DNA of 64,000 nt. Origin: Anaerocolumna chitinilytica (GTDB lineage: Bacteria > Bacillota > Clostridia > Lachnospirales > Lachnospiraceae). The stretch covers positions 310,001-374,000 of the forward strand of contig NZ_AP023368.1 in the NCBI RefSeq assembly GCF_014218355.1, given 5' to 3'. The notes under the pieces were generated by a model, which saw only the letters and a list, made by a program, of their open reading frames with translations, was not told the origin of the DNA and searched no databases. This document shows positions 9,249 through 17,313 of the stretch, in pieces. Made by a program: the position numbers and the translations under genes. Positions within the stretch are counted from its first letter, which is position 1; each line of letters begins with the position of its first letter.

Positions 9249-11071
9249 AGATGAAATTCAAGAAGCTATGGTATGATTCGATTTCTTTTATAAAATTAAT
9301 TAAGGCTGACCATCCTGGTATCATATGGGTCATTGCAGTGGGGGGATTAGCAGGAGCGGCAGGCCCGTTTACACAATTATTCTTCTACTCGAGAGTGCTG
9401 AATAAAGTATTAAAAGGACTGTACAAAGAGTGTATTCCAGATGTTGTGATATTACTTACGGCTGCGTTGGTCTTAAGCCTTATTAAGAAAGCCTGTGATC
9501 AGTCTGTCAAAGTTTTACGGGAAGCCTGTGCGGATACCATATACCTCAAAACTGCCAATAAGGCCTTCTCCATGGAATACGAAGAGTTCGAAAAAACGGA
9601 AACAATGGATGCCATCAGAAGAGTGCAGGGCGGAGAGAACAGTTCGGGAGGTATCGGTGACCAAATACAAAGCATTTATGTCTTGATTGAAAAAGGGTTT
9701 GCTATTCTGTTTTCTCTTATCTTTGTTATTGTTCTTTTTACCCGGACAAAGGCAGACAGCAGCAATTTCTTTACGTCAATATGGTCTACCTTATTAATAA
9801 TTATTGTATTCCTGACGGTATTTTTCCTGTGCTTAAAGCTTTCTGCCATATCCTATCGAAAGTTTTATGAGGTGGAGAAGAAGAATGAACATTTTAACTC
9901 ATTTGGGGTATATTTGTTAGCAATTATGAATAATTACCAGTTTGGGAAAGATATTCGTATATTTTCGATGCAGGGGTTGCTGGAACATTATTTTAAAAAA
10001 ACTATGAAGACTATTAACAGTGTCTTTTTGAAATGGTCTATCAAAGATGGCAGCTATACGGCGGTCATTGTATTATTGACACAATTAACTTCCGGACTGG
10101 TATATGTAGTTTTGGGAGGGAAGGCGGTTTATGGCAGCATCAGTATTGGAGAAGTATTTATGTATGCGGGGGTCATCCTGGAATTAACCGGCGCTATCCG
10201 AAGTGAGATTATTGAATACAACAGCTTTTATTACCGGTCGGATTATTTGAATACTTATTATGAATTTATTAATCGGCCCAATAATCGGTACACCGGTACC
10301 CTTCCGGTGGAAAAACGTACGGATGGAGAGTATGAATTTGTCTTTGAGAATGTAAGCTTTCATTATCCGGGTTCTGATAACCTGATATTAAACCAGATTA
10401 ATCTCACCCTGAAGGTAGGAGATAAATATGCAATAGTGGGGAAGAACGGTGCAGGAAAGACTACATTAATCAAGCTTTTATGCAGGCTTTATGACCCTAC
10501 AGAGGGACGAATTCTGCTTAATGGTATCGATATCAAATACTATGATTATCAAGAATATACAAAAGTATTCTCGGTAGTATTTCAGGACTTTAAACTATTG
10601 GCCCTCTCTCTTGAAGATAATCTGACCCTGGGAGAAGAAGCAGATAAAGAACGGATTTGGGAGGTGCTTACACAATCCGGGATGAGGAGTGCCGTGGAAA
10701 AGATGCCAAGTGGGCTTCAGACGAATCTTTATAAGAATAACGGTGAAGGGGTGGAGGTATCAGGCGGTGAAGCCCAGAAACTTGCTATCTCCAGGGCGCT
10801 GTATAAAAACGGGCCCTTTGTAATTTTGGATGAGCCGACAGCAGCCCTTGACCCGATAGCTGAAGCTGAAATATATGAGAACTTTAATTCCATGATCCAA
10901 GGAAAGACAGCAATCTATATTTCTCATCGAATGAGCAGCTGTAAGTTCTGTGATGATATTATCGTGTTAGATGGTGGTGTGATTTCAGAGCGGGGCAGCC
11001 ATAATAAACTGCTGAAAGAAGATGGTATCTATGCCTCCTTGTATAATGCCCAGGCTAAATATTATGCATAA
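9239..11071 (+). CDS. ABC exporter half-transporter (TMD-NBD), second of a pair
   Basis: 610 residues with an N-terminal six-helix membrane domain and a C-terminal ATPase: Walker A GKNGAGKTTL, signature VSGGEAQKL, Walker B FVILDEPTAALD, H-loop ISHR. The catalytic glutamate follows Walker B in both partners, so neither ATP site is visibly degenerate. The ATG at 9239 overlaps the end of the first half-transporter; an internal ATG at 9251 is possible. A strong AGGAGG lies about 30 bp upstream, too far for this start, so translation is probably coupled. A 14-bp terminator hairpin follows. Confidence 0.87.
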   Translation: MGVKMKFKKLWYDSISFIKLIKADHPGIIWVIAVGGLAGAAGPFTQLFFYSRVLNKVLKGLYKECIPDVVILLTAALVLSLIKKACDQSVKVLREACADTIYLKTANKAFSMEYEEFEKTETMDAIRRVQGGENSSGGIGDQIQSIYVLIEKGFAILFSLIFVIVLFTRTKADSSNFFTSIWSTLLIIIVFLTVFFLCLKLSAISYRKFYEVEKKNEHFNSFGVYLLAIMNNYQFGKDIRIFSMQGLLEHYFKKTMKTINSVFLKWSIKDGSYTAVIVLLTQLTSGLVYVVLGGKAVYGSISIGEVFMYAGVILELTGAIRSEIIEYNSFYYRSDYLNTYYEFINRPNNRYTGTLPVEKRTDGEYEFVFENVSFHYPGSDNLILNQINLTLKVGDKYAIVGKNGAGKTTLIKLLCRLYDPTEGRILLNGIDIKYYDYQEYTKVFSVVFQDFKLLALSLEDNLTLGEEADKERIWEVLTQSGMRSAVEKMPSGLQTNLYKNNGEGVEVSGGEAQKLAISRALYKNGPFVILDEPTAALDPIAEAEIYENFNSMIQGKTAIYISHRMSSCKFCDDIIVLDGGVISERGSHNKLLKEDGIYASLYNAQAKYYA

Positions 11072-11091
11072 TAAATAAACCGCTTTTATAG

Positions 11092-11158
11092 CCACTGAAG
11101 TAAAGAAAATATCCATAAATGAATATTTTGTGGATAACCTTTACTTCAGTGGTTTTTT
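11092..11158 (+). terminator. Strong intrinsic terminator after the ABC exporter pair
   Basis: A perfect 14-bp stem, CCACTGAAGTAAAG at 11092-11105 with its complement at 11139-11152, followed by TTTTTT. Confidence 0.92.
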
Positions 11159-11395
11159 ATATTGAAATGTTTGCTTTTGTGCAATACGATTAAAACCTAT
11201 CGAAATAGTGGTCTTTACTTTGGTCAAAAAGTATGATATTATAGTATTAATTGATATAAAAATTTACAAAAAAGGGAAATAGTGTATTTTATAGATATTC
11301 TTGCAGCAATCCTGTTTCGCTGTCAAGATTGCTGTTTGAAATATATTTTTACTGTTACTTATCACCACAAAAGATAAATATGAAAGGAGCACGAA
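11159..11395. other. Leader region ahead of the GAF gene
   Basis: No gene is seen. A stem of 8 bp (CAGCAATC at 11304-11311 with GATTGCTG at 11327-11334) precedes a T-rich stretch. It could be a leader hairpin or weak attenuator for the genes from 11396. A weak promoter-like pair TTTACT-N17-TATTAT lies upstream near 11216-11244. Confidence 0.3.
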
Positions 11396-11830
11396 ATGGA
11401 GCTGAAGAGACTGGAAGAATTATTTCAAAAAATTGTAGAAATAACAGGAGTTCAAGATATCGGCTATCACAGAATAGAAGAGGGGCGTTTAAAGCCTGTT
11501 TATAAGACCCAGACAGATACCCTGGGCATTGAGAAATGGAAAACCGTACATGGTCAGAATCCCGTTTATGTGAAAGAAACATATATATTAAGGGAGATAA
11601 CTGAAAAGAAGCAGCCGGTTGAGATATATGATACCCATAACGACAGCAGATCCGCGGATGCCTTTTTCCTCTTTGGCCTGGACAGTATTATGATTATTCC
11701 TGTGGTCAGAGATGATGAGGTAAAGGCGATTATCTGTGTAGCCGCTATAGGAAAACAGCACCAATTTACCAGGGAAGAAATGGATACTTGCTGCAACCTC
11801 GCTGATAATTATTTACAAGGCACTTATTAA
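11396..11830 (+). CDS. Small GAF-domain protein
   Basis: A 144-residue soluble protein that is almost entirely one GAF-like domain: an N-terminal helix (LEELFQKIVEITG), a beta core with IMIIPVVRDDEVKAIICVA, and a C-terminal helix with FTREEMDTCCNLADNYL. GAF domains bind small ligands such as cyclic nucleotides, or sense redox, but no output domain is attached. It has two adjacent cysteines near the C-terminus. AAAGGAGC precedes the start. It lies 33 bp before the ThDP enzyme gene and probably shares its operon; it may tune those enzymes or their expression (inference). Confidence 0.7.
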   Translation: MELKRLEELFQKIVEITGVQDIGYHRIEEGRLKPVYKTQTDTLGIEKWKTVHGQNPVYVKETYILREITEKKQPVEIYDTHNDSRSADAFFLFGLDSIMIIPVVRDDEVKAIICVAAIGKQHQFTREEMDTCCNLADNYLQGTY

Positions 11831-11863
11831 TACATCGATAGAGTTTACTAAGGGGAGTTACAA

Positions 11864-13492
11864 ATGAGAATTGCTGACGGAATATGGAGATTTCTAAAAG
11901 AAGCAGGAGTTGATTATGTATTTGGCATACCGGCCGGAACAATCAGTCCGCTCTTTGATGCTTTAAATGATATTGATATTAAGCCTATTGTAGCCAAAAA
12001 TGAAGGCGGAGCAGCCTATATGGCAGCCAGATATGCAAGTGTTACCGGTAAGATGGCAGTTTGCATAGGAGCCGGCGGAGTAGGCGCGAATAATATGATG
12101 AATGGTGTGGCAGATGCCTATCGCGCAAAATCACCGGTGTTATTTATAACCGGCTATGTTCACAGATGGCAGATAGGAAAAGGCGCTATACAAGAATTAA
12201 ATACAGAAGAAATTCTAAGGCCGGTTACAAAATACAGTAAGACGGTTATGAAAGAGGAAGATGTATTGAAGGAACTGGCGCTGGCGGTTGAACTGGCAAA
12301 CACAGTACCCATGGGGCCGGTGCATCTTTCTGTACCGATAGATATTCAGTTATGCCCTTTGACAGCAGACATACCAAAGCTGTCAGGCAGAACTTTTGAA
12401 TTAGATGCTGCGAGCAAGGAAGGTTTAATGAGAGCTTGCAATATGATGGAAGGGGCCGGTAAAGGGCTGATTTTAGCCGGCAAGGGTACAAGGGGAAAAT
12501 CCGAGTTAGTAATGGAGTTGAGCAGACACCTGCAATGGCCGGTAATTACCACACCGGAGGGCAAGGGAGTAGTATCTTCTGAATTTCCTTTGAATCTTGG
12601 CAATTATGGCTTTGCCAGCACCGATGCGGCATCAGGGTATGTCAATGATAAAGCGGTTGATTGTCTCCTGGTACTTGGCAGCGCCTTAGGCGAAAATGCT
12701 ACCAATAATTTCAGCAAAGCCCTGGTAGAAAATAAAAAAATTATACATATTGACTGGGATGAGAAAGAACTAGGCAAGGTATATGAAACAGATGTTAAAA
12801 TCTGCACGGATTTAAGGCTTGCCATACCTTATATCATCAATCATACTGCTCCCGGTAAAAACACCGGTTTTACAAGACCTGCTGTCAATGGGAAGCTTGA
12901 AAAAACAAATACCGGAGTTAGCCTTCGTGAATTTATGGAGGAGCTTCCGTCGTATATGCCAAAAAACACCTACTATATGGCAGATATGGGAGAGTTCATG
13001 AACTTTGCCTTCAAATATCTTTCGATACCGGAAGGCGGAGATTTTGAGACCAACTTAAATTATGCTGCCATGGGTTCAGCAATCGGCGGTGCCGTAGGAG
13101 TACAGGTGGCATATCCTAAGAGATGTGTTGCAGTATTTGCAGGTGACGGGGATTTCTTTATGAATGGTATGGAAGTTCTTACTGCCAACGAATACGGATT
13201 ACCCATTGTCTACTTTATTATCAATAATGCCATGCTAGGGTTTGTTGAGCATGGTCATCAGTTCCTTTTTGAAAGGGTAGTGAAAGGTTTTAAGCAGGAG
13301 AGAATAAGCATAGCCAATATGCTTGGAGCCTGTGGGATAAAAGCAATGGAATTAAGAGAAAACAGCCAGATAAAAGAGTTACCGGAGTTCTTAAAGAATC
13401 TGGACGGTCCTGCTGTTATTGAAATTATAACGGACGGCAGTGAAGGGGCTCCAAACGGAGACAGGCTTAAGGCATTACAAAAGCATGATTAA
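11864..13492 (+). CDS. Thiamine-diphosphate-dependent enzyme, acetolactate synthase-like
   Basis: 542 residues with the three-domain order of the acetohydroxyacid synthase / pyruvate oxidase / benzoylformate decarboxylase family: PYR domain with cofactor-activating Glu47 (AKNEGGAAY), central DHS-like domain, and PP domain with the ThDP/Mg motif GDGDFF at residue 427 followed by NN in IINNAMLG. It probably decarboxylates or ligates a 2-oxo acid. No small regulatory subunit (ilvN/H) is adjacent and no other branched-chain amino-acid gene is nearby, so biosynthetic AHAS is doubtful. The following SDR gene suggests that the product is reduced next. Confidence 0.82.
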   Translation: MRIADGIWRFLKEAGVDYVFGIPAGTISPLFDALNDIDIKPIVAKNEGGAAYMAARYASVTGKMAVCIGAGGVGANNMMNGVADAYRAKSPVLFITGYVHRWQIGKGAIQELNTEEILRPVTKYSKTVMKEEDVLKELALAVELANTVPMGPVHLSVPIDIQLCPLTADIPKLSGRTFELDAASKEGLMRACNMMEGAGKGLILAGKGTRGKSELVMELSRHLQWPVITTPEGKGVVSSEFPLNLGNYGFASTDAASGYVNDKAVDCLLVLGSALGENATNNFSKALVENKKIIHIDWDEKELGKVYETDVKICTDLRLAIPYIINHTAPGKNTGFTRPAVNGKLEKTNTGVSLREFMEELPSYMPKNTYYMADMGEFMNFAFKYLSIPEGGDFETNLNYAAMGSAIGGAVGVQVAYPKRCVAVFAGDGDFFMNGMEVLTANEYGLPIVYFIINNAMLGFVEHGHQFLFERVVKGFKQERISIANMLGACGIKAMELRENSQIKELPEFLKNLDGPAVIEIITDGSEGAPNGDRLKALQKHD

Positions 13493-13523
13493 TTAAAATA
13501 CCAATAGTATAAGGAGGAATCAT

Positions 13524-14261
13524 ATGTTAACAGGTAAAACAGCATTAGTAACAGGCGCATCCAGAGGAATCGGAAAGGCAATAGCACTTAAACTGGCAAA
13601 AGAAGGTGCCGATGTTATTGTAAATTATGTAAGCAGCGAAGAATCAGCTCTTAAGGTACAAAAGGAAATTGAAAGCCTTGGAAGAAAAGCCTATATTTAT
13701 CAGTGCGATATCGCTAAAAGAGATGAATTGGAAGCAATGGTAGCTTTCACCATTGAAAAATTCGGCAAAATAGATATTCTCGTTAACAATGCAGGAATTG
13801 TTCGCTATAACACGATTACTGATATGAGCCAGAAGGATTGGAATGATGTGGTGAATACCAATTTAACGGGTATGTTTAATTTATGCCAGTTGGTAGCTCC
13901 TTATATGATTAAACAGAACCATGGAAAAATTGTTAACATCAGCTCCCTCGCTGCAGTTAAGATGCTGCCTGCTTCCTATGGTTATACTGCAACCAAGGCA
14001 GGTATTTCTGCATTTACAAAGGTTCTGGGTACAGAGTTAATCGGAAATAATATTAATGTCAATGCCATTGCACCCGGAATTATTATCACCGATATGCTGG
14101 ACAGCCTGGGAGATGCAGCAGAGGCCTATAAACAGCAAATACCTGCAAAGCGTTTCTGCGATGCGGAAGAAGTAGCTGAATTAGCATATTTCCTGTGCCA
14201 GGATATTTCAAGGTATATTGTAGGACAGACTATCGTAATAGACGGTGGATTGGCTTTATAG
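13524..14261 (+). CDS. Short-chain dehydrogenase/reductase, FabG-like
   Basis: 245 residues with the classical SDR signature: TGASRGIG cofactor-binding loop at residues 10-17, NNAG motif, catalytic Ser in NISSLAA, and Tyr154-x-x-x-Lys158. The arginine in ASRG favours NADPH. Length and the C-terminal GQTIVIDGG match 3-oxoacyl-ACP reductase (FabG), but the gene is not in a fatty-acid cluster. It follows the ThDP enzyme by 31 bp with AAGGAGG ahead of its ATG, so a dedicated reductase for that enzyme's keto product is more likely (inference). Confidence 0.85.
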   Translation: MLTGKTALVTGASRGIGKAIALKLAKEGADVIVNYVSSEESALKVQKEIESLGRKAYIYQCDIAKRDELEAMVAFTIEKFGKIDILVNNAGIVRYNTITDMSQKDWNDVVNTNLTGMFNLCQLVAPYMIKQNHGKIVNISSLAAVKMLPASYGYTATKAGISAFTKVLGTELIGNNINVNAIAPGIIITDMLDSLGDAAEAYKQQIPAKRFCDAEEVAELAYFLCQDISRYIVGQTIVIDGGLAL

Positions 14262-14419
14262 AGCATCTGCTAGAAATATTTCACACTTATGTAAATTTTA
14301 GTTATATAAAATTTGACTTTAGAGCAAGTTTTAGGTATAATCATATTATATAAATCGACATGGTGGGTTATAATAACAGAAAAAAACTCAAACCATGACA
14401 CCTTTTTATTACGTATTAA

Positions 14420-14511
14420 AGCTAACTTTAAAAAGCAAACTTATTAAAAGATAAGGACGCAAAGCCGCGAGTCTAAGGCGCATGCTATGATTGTCGGGTT
14501 GCTGTAGTTAA
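14420..14511 (+). promoter_or_regulatory. Cyclic-di-GMP-I riboswitch (GEMM-I) aptamer
   Basis: The conserved GEMM-I signatures occur in order: AAGCAAAC at 14433-14440, a P2-type hairpin, then GGACGCAAAGCC at 14455-14466, GTCTAAGG, and CGGGTTGCTG at 14495-14504. TAACT at 14423-14427 can pair with AGTTA at 14506-14510 to close P1. The class binds c-di-GMP and acts in cis on the downstream gene, here a chemotaxis receptor, a common target of this riboswitch in clostridia. Confidence 0.92.
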
Positions 14512-14513
14512 TG

Positions 14514-14548
14514 TAGCCATCTGTGGGAGACTGCATTTGGCTATTTTT
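14514..14548 (+). terminator. Riboswitch expression-platform terminator
   Basis: TAGCCA at 14514-14519 pairs with TGGCTA at 14538-14543, followed by TTTTT. It starts 3 nt after the aptamer's P1 stem and 44 nt before the receptor start. This is a transcription-termination platform; whether ligand switches it on or off cannot be read directly. Confidence 0.75.
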
Positions 14549-14591
14549 ATGCAATAAAAGACAGAGATTATTACATTAGGAGGTCTTGAGT

Positions 14592-15842
14592 GTGGAGAGT
14601 TATAATGAAAAGGGTACATTAAGGAGGATTTTAGTTTCTACTCTTGCTGTAATGTTTGGCAGCTTTCTTCTTTTAACAGCAGGAGCGTTTTTAAGAGTGC
14701 AGTCCTTATTAAAAAGCAGTGGTGAAGGACATGTTTCAAAGGGTGGATTTCTTGGCTTTATGCTGGTATTAGTCGTTGTGTTACTGGGACTTGCTGCTCT
14801 TTGCCTGACACTTATACTAAGAAACATGTTGCAGAAGGCTGCAGTAACAGAAGCTAATTCTGATTACAGCGAAGATAAGCCAAAAACAAATACAGAGAAG
14901 AACATTCATGAATTTATTCAGCATGTGAAGGAATCCGTAGATATCATTACCTTTTCTTCTGATGAATTGAAACGCTCCTCCGGTGAGATGAGTGATATTT
15001 CAAACAGAGTAACTCTTTCCATATCCCAATTGGCAGAAGGGGCAACCCAGCAGGCAGAATCCACGGAAAAGGGAAGCACCAGAATAAATAATATTACCGA
15101 GATGATAATCTGTATCGGTGATGACATGGCAATTTCGGACAAGGTATCCGATGAGGCTATTGAGGCTATAACAGATGTAAAAGAATCTATCCGTTTTCAG
15201 GAAGGAAAGATGGCTGAGAACAAAGTCATTACTGAGAATATGGGTGTTGCCATTACAGATTTAATGGATAAATCCAAAGAAATCGGTAAGATCTTAGAGG
15301 TTATAAAGGGAGTAGCCCAGCAGACCAATCTGCTTGCATTAAATGCGGCAATTGAAGCGGCAAGAGCAGGTGAACACGGAAGAGGATTTGCGGTTGTTTC
15401 TGAGGAGATCCGTAAGCTGGCGGAGCAATCAGCTGAATCCGGTAAGCAGATTACAGAGATTATCAACGATGTCCAACAGGGCATTGAAAATACTGTTATG
15501 CAGATCAAAAAAGCGAATACTCTTTCTCAAGAGCAGGAAAAAGCTTTTGAACATACAGTGAATTCAATCACAGATATTTCGGAAAAAGTGTTCTCCATTG
15601 GCGTAAAAGTAAAGGCGGTAGCCGGAGCTACCCAGTCTCTGACGGAAGATGCCAGAGAAGCGGAAGATATGATTGCTACCATTGCAAGCATATCAGAAGA
15701 GACAGCAGCAGGAACAGAGGAAGCATCTTCCTCCGTGGAAGAGCAGAACAACCTTATACAATTGGTTGCTGAATGCTCGAATGAGATGTATAGCATAGCA
15801 CAGGTATTGAAACAAAAACTTGAAGAATTCGACGCAAAGTAA
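14592..15842 (+). CDS. Methyl-accepting chemotaxis protein with minimal sensor region
   Basis: About 416 residues. Two transmembrane helices (roughly residues 12-36 and 50-77) are separated by a loop of only about 15-20 residues, so there is no periplasmic sensor domain. The long cytoplasmic coiled coil has the invariant hairpin tip core [18 protein letters not shown] and [18 protein letters not shown], which contacts CheW/CheA. I chose GTG 14592, 8 bp after AGGAGG at 14578-14583; a TTG at 14586 is too near that site. The gene is under a c-di-GMP riboswitch. It may sense membrane or cytoplasmic state through helix packing (inference). Confidence 0.92.
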   Translation: MESYNEKGTLRRILVSTLAVMFGSFLLLTAGAFLRVQSLLKSSGEGHVSKGGFLGFMLVLVVVLLGLAALCLTLILRNMLQKAAVTEANSDYSEDKPKTNTEKNIHEFIQHVKESVDIITFSSDELKRSSGEMSDISNRVTLSISQLAEGATQQAESTEKGSTRINNITEMIICIGDDMAISDKVSDEAIEAITDVKESIRFQEGKMAENKVITENMGVAITDLMDKSKEIGKILEVIKGVAQQTNLLALNAAIEAARAGEHGRGFAVVSEEIRKLAEQSAESGKQITEIINDVQQGIENTVMQIKKANTLSQEQEKAFEHTVNSITDISEKVFSIGVKVKAVAGATQSLTEDAREAEDMIATIASISEETAAGTEEASSSVEEQNNLIQLVAECSNEMYSIAQVLKQKLEEFDAK

Positions 15843-15911
15843 TCAGAACCCGCTTGTCTTGGAGGTCTACTCCATTTCAAAATAAATTTTACTTTAGGAG
15901 GAAAAATTGTT

Positions 15912-16298
15912 ATGTTAATAACACATCCAAAGGGTCTGTACTCCATAAACTATGATGCAGACAAAAAAATAGTTTATGAGACACCTGTAGGTCTCTGGAC
16001 TAAAGAAGACTATGCAGAGTATCACAGCCAGTTTGAGAATAAGATTGGTCCTGCAATCAACAAACAACCATGGGTAATCGTCAGCGACTTAAGGAAATAT
16101 AAAATGTCAGATTTGGGTGATGTTATGGCTAAGCACACCGAATGGCTGGCAGATAATAATCTGCAGTACGGAGCTATTATCGTAGACAGCGCAATTGTTA
16201 AAATGCAGATTAACAGAGCTATATCATCCAAGTTCCCTCAGCAGGCCTTTTTAAATGAAGATGAAGCAATGACCTGGTTAAAATCAAAAGGTTACTAA
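15912..16298 (+). CDS. Small protein with probable STAS/SpoIIAA-like fold
   Basis: 128 residues, soluble. The alternation of strands and helices (LYSINYDADKKIVYE, then WVIVSDLRKYK, then YGAIIVDSAIVKMQ and a terminal helix DEAMTWLKSKGY) resembles SpoIIAA-like/STAS proteins that attach to membranes or partners, but I see no family-defining residue and hold this loosely. TTAGGAGG lies 10 bp before the ATG. It follows the chemotaxis receptor by 69 bp without a terminator, so it is likely co-transcribed and under the same c-di-GMP riboswitch. Confidence 0.5.
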   Translation: MLITHPKGLYSINYDADKKIVYETPVGLWTKEDYAEYHSQFENKIGPAINKQPWVIVSDLRKYKMSDLGDVMAKHTEWLADNNLQYGAIIVDSAIVKMQINRAISSKFPQQAFLNEDEAMTWLKSKGY

Positions 16299-16307
16299 GA
16301 TAATTAA

Positions 16308-16341
16308 GGGCTGTCGCACTAAATTTTGCGGCACCCTTTTC
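16308..16341 (+). terminator. Probable terminator after the STAS-like gene
   Basis: GGG..GTCGCA pairs with TGCGGC..CCC across a short loop and ends in TTTT. Confidence 0.6.
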
Positions 16342-16377
16342 GCATTCGTGAAGTTTATCATATTTAGTTATGCAAAG

Positions 16378-16446
16378 AGCAGAGAAGTTATTATCTGACA
16401 GAGACACGTTCTCACCTGGTTGGATAATGACTTCTCTGCTTTTTTA
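16378..16446. terminator. Long bidirectional terminator-like hairpin
   Basis: AGCAGAGAAGTTATTATC pairs with GGATAATGACTTCTCTGCT (one bulge), followed by TTTTTT; a smaller GAGA/TCTC hairpin sits in its loop. The gene preceding it already has a terminator, so this may be a backup or a solitary repeat. Confidence 0.6.
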
Positions 16447-16571
16447 GTGAGTGGTGTGGTAAATCCCAATGATCTTAAATCTTGTTCAAGCTGTCGCTTT
16501 ACGATTTCAAATACGAAAGCAGCAGTCCCATTTTTTCAGTTGCATAATGTTGGAAAAAATAGAAATACCTC

Positions 16572-16600
16572 TTGACAATAAGGATAGAATTTTATATTAT
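16572..16600 (+). promoter_or_regulatory. Vegetative (sigma-A) promoter of ahpC-ahpF
   Basis: TTGACA at 16572-16577, exactly 17 bp, TATTAT at 16595-16600. The -10 region lies in an AT-rich near-palindrome TTATATTATAATAA that resembles half of a PerR box (TTATAATTATTATAA). PerR control of ahpCF is known in Firmicutes, but the operator match here is partial. The rest of 16447-16680 shows no gene. Confidence 0.75.
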
Positions 16601-16680
16601 AATAACAGTAATGATTACTGGTATCAATTAAATAATATGAAAACTTATAATACAAATAAAATTATTAGGAGGTAACATCT

Positions 16681-17244
16681 ATGTCATTAGTAGGAAAAGA
16701 AGTAAAACCATTTAAAGCACAGGCATTTCGTAACGGAAAATTTCTAGAGGTAACAGAAGCTGATTTTAAGGGAAAGTGGAGTATTATCTGCTTTTATCCT
16801 GCGGACTTTACCTTTGTATGCCCTACAGAGTTGGAGGATCTACAGAACAACTATGAGACCTTTCAGAAGCTGGGAGCAGAAGTGTATTCAGTATCTACGG
16901 ATACTCACTATACCCATAAAGCATGGCATGATACTTCGGAAGCTATCCGTAAGTTAACTTATACCATGATTGGAGACCCCTCCCATATTCTCTCCAGAAA
17001 CTTTGATGTACTGATCGAGGAAGACGGACTAGCAGACAGAGGAACATTTCTTGTGGATCCAGATGGAATAATTAAGGCGGTAGAGATTAATGCAGGCAAT
17101 ATCGGACGAAATGCGGATACTTTGGTTGATAAGCTGAAAGCTGCCCAATATGTTCGAAATAATCCAGGCGAAGTATGCCCGGCGAAGTGGAAAGAAGGCA
17201 GCGCAACCCTAAAGCCCAGCCTTGACCTCGTAGGAAAAATTTGA
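16681..17244 (+). CDS. ahpC: Alkyl hydroperoxide reductase subunit C (peroxiredoxin)
   Basis: 187 residues, the usual AhpC length. The peroxidatic Cys47 is in FVCPTEL and the resolving Cys166 in EVCPAKW, so it is a typical 2-Cys peroxiredoxin that reduces H2O2, peroxynitrite and organic peroxides in the cytoplasm. TTAGGAGG precedes the start. The reductase AhpF follows directly. The consensus promoter upstream suggests strong expression, as expected for an oxygen-sensitive anaerobe. Confidence 0.97.
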   Translation: MSLVGKEVKPFKAQAFRNGKFLEVTEADFKGKWSIICFYPADFTFVCPTELEDLQNNYETFQKLGAEVYSVSTDTHYTHKAWHDTSEAIRKLTYTMIGDPSHILSRNFDVLIEEDGLADRGTFLVDPDGIIKAVEINAGNIGRNADTLVDKLKAAQYVRNNPGEVCPAKWKEGSATLKPSLDLVGKI

Positions 17245-17313
17245 TGAAATAAAATTTTTACAAGTGCTAGAGATTCGCAGCTTTCACCTCGGCATGTTGG
17301 AAGGGGTATGATT

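Noticed and set aside
14586..14594. TTG 14586 as the chemoreceptor start
   Set aside because: The AGGAGG site ends only 2 bp upstream of it; GTG 14592 has normal spacing.
16469..16675. A 68-codon plus-strand frame upstream of ahpC
   Set aside because: It overlaps the consensus promoter of ahpC, lacks a ribosome-binding site and has no domain.
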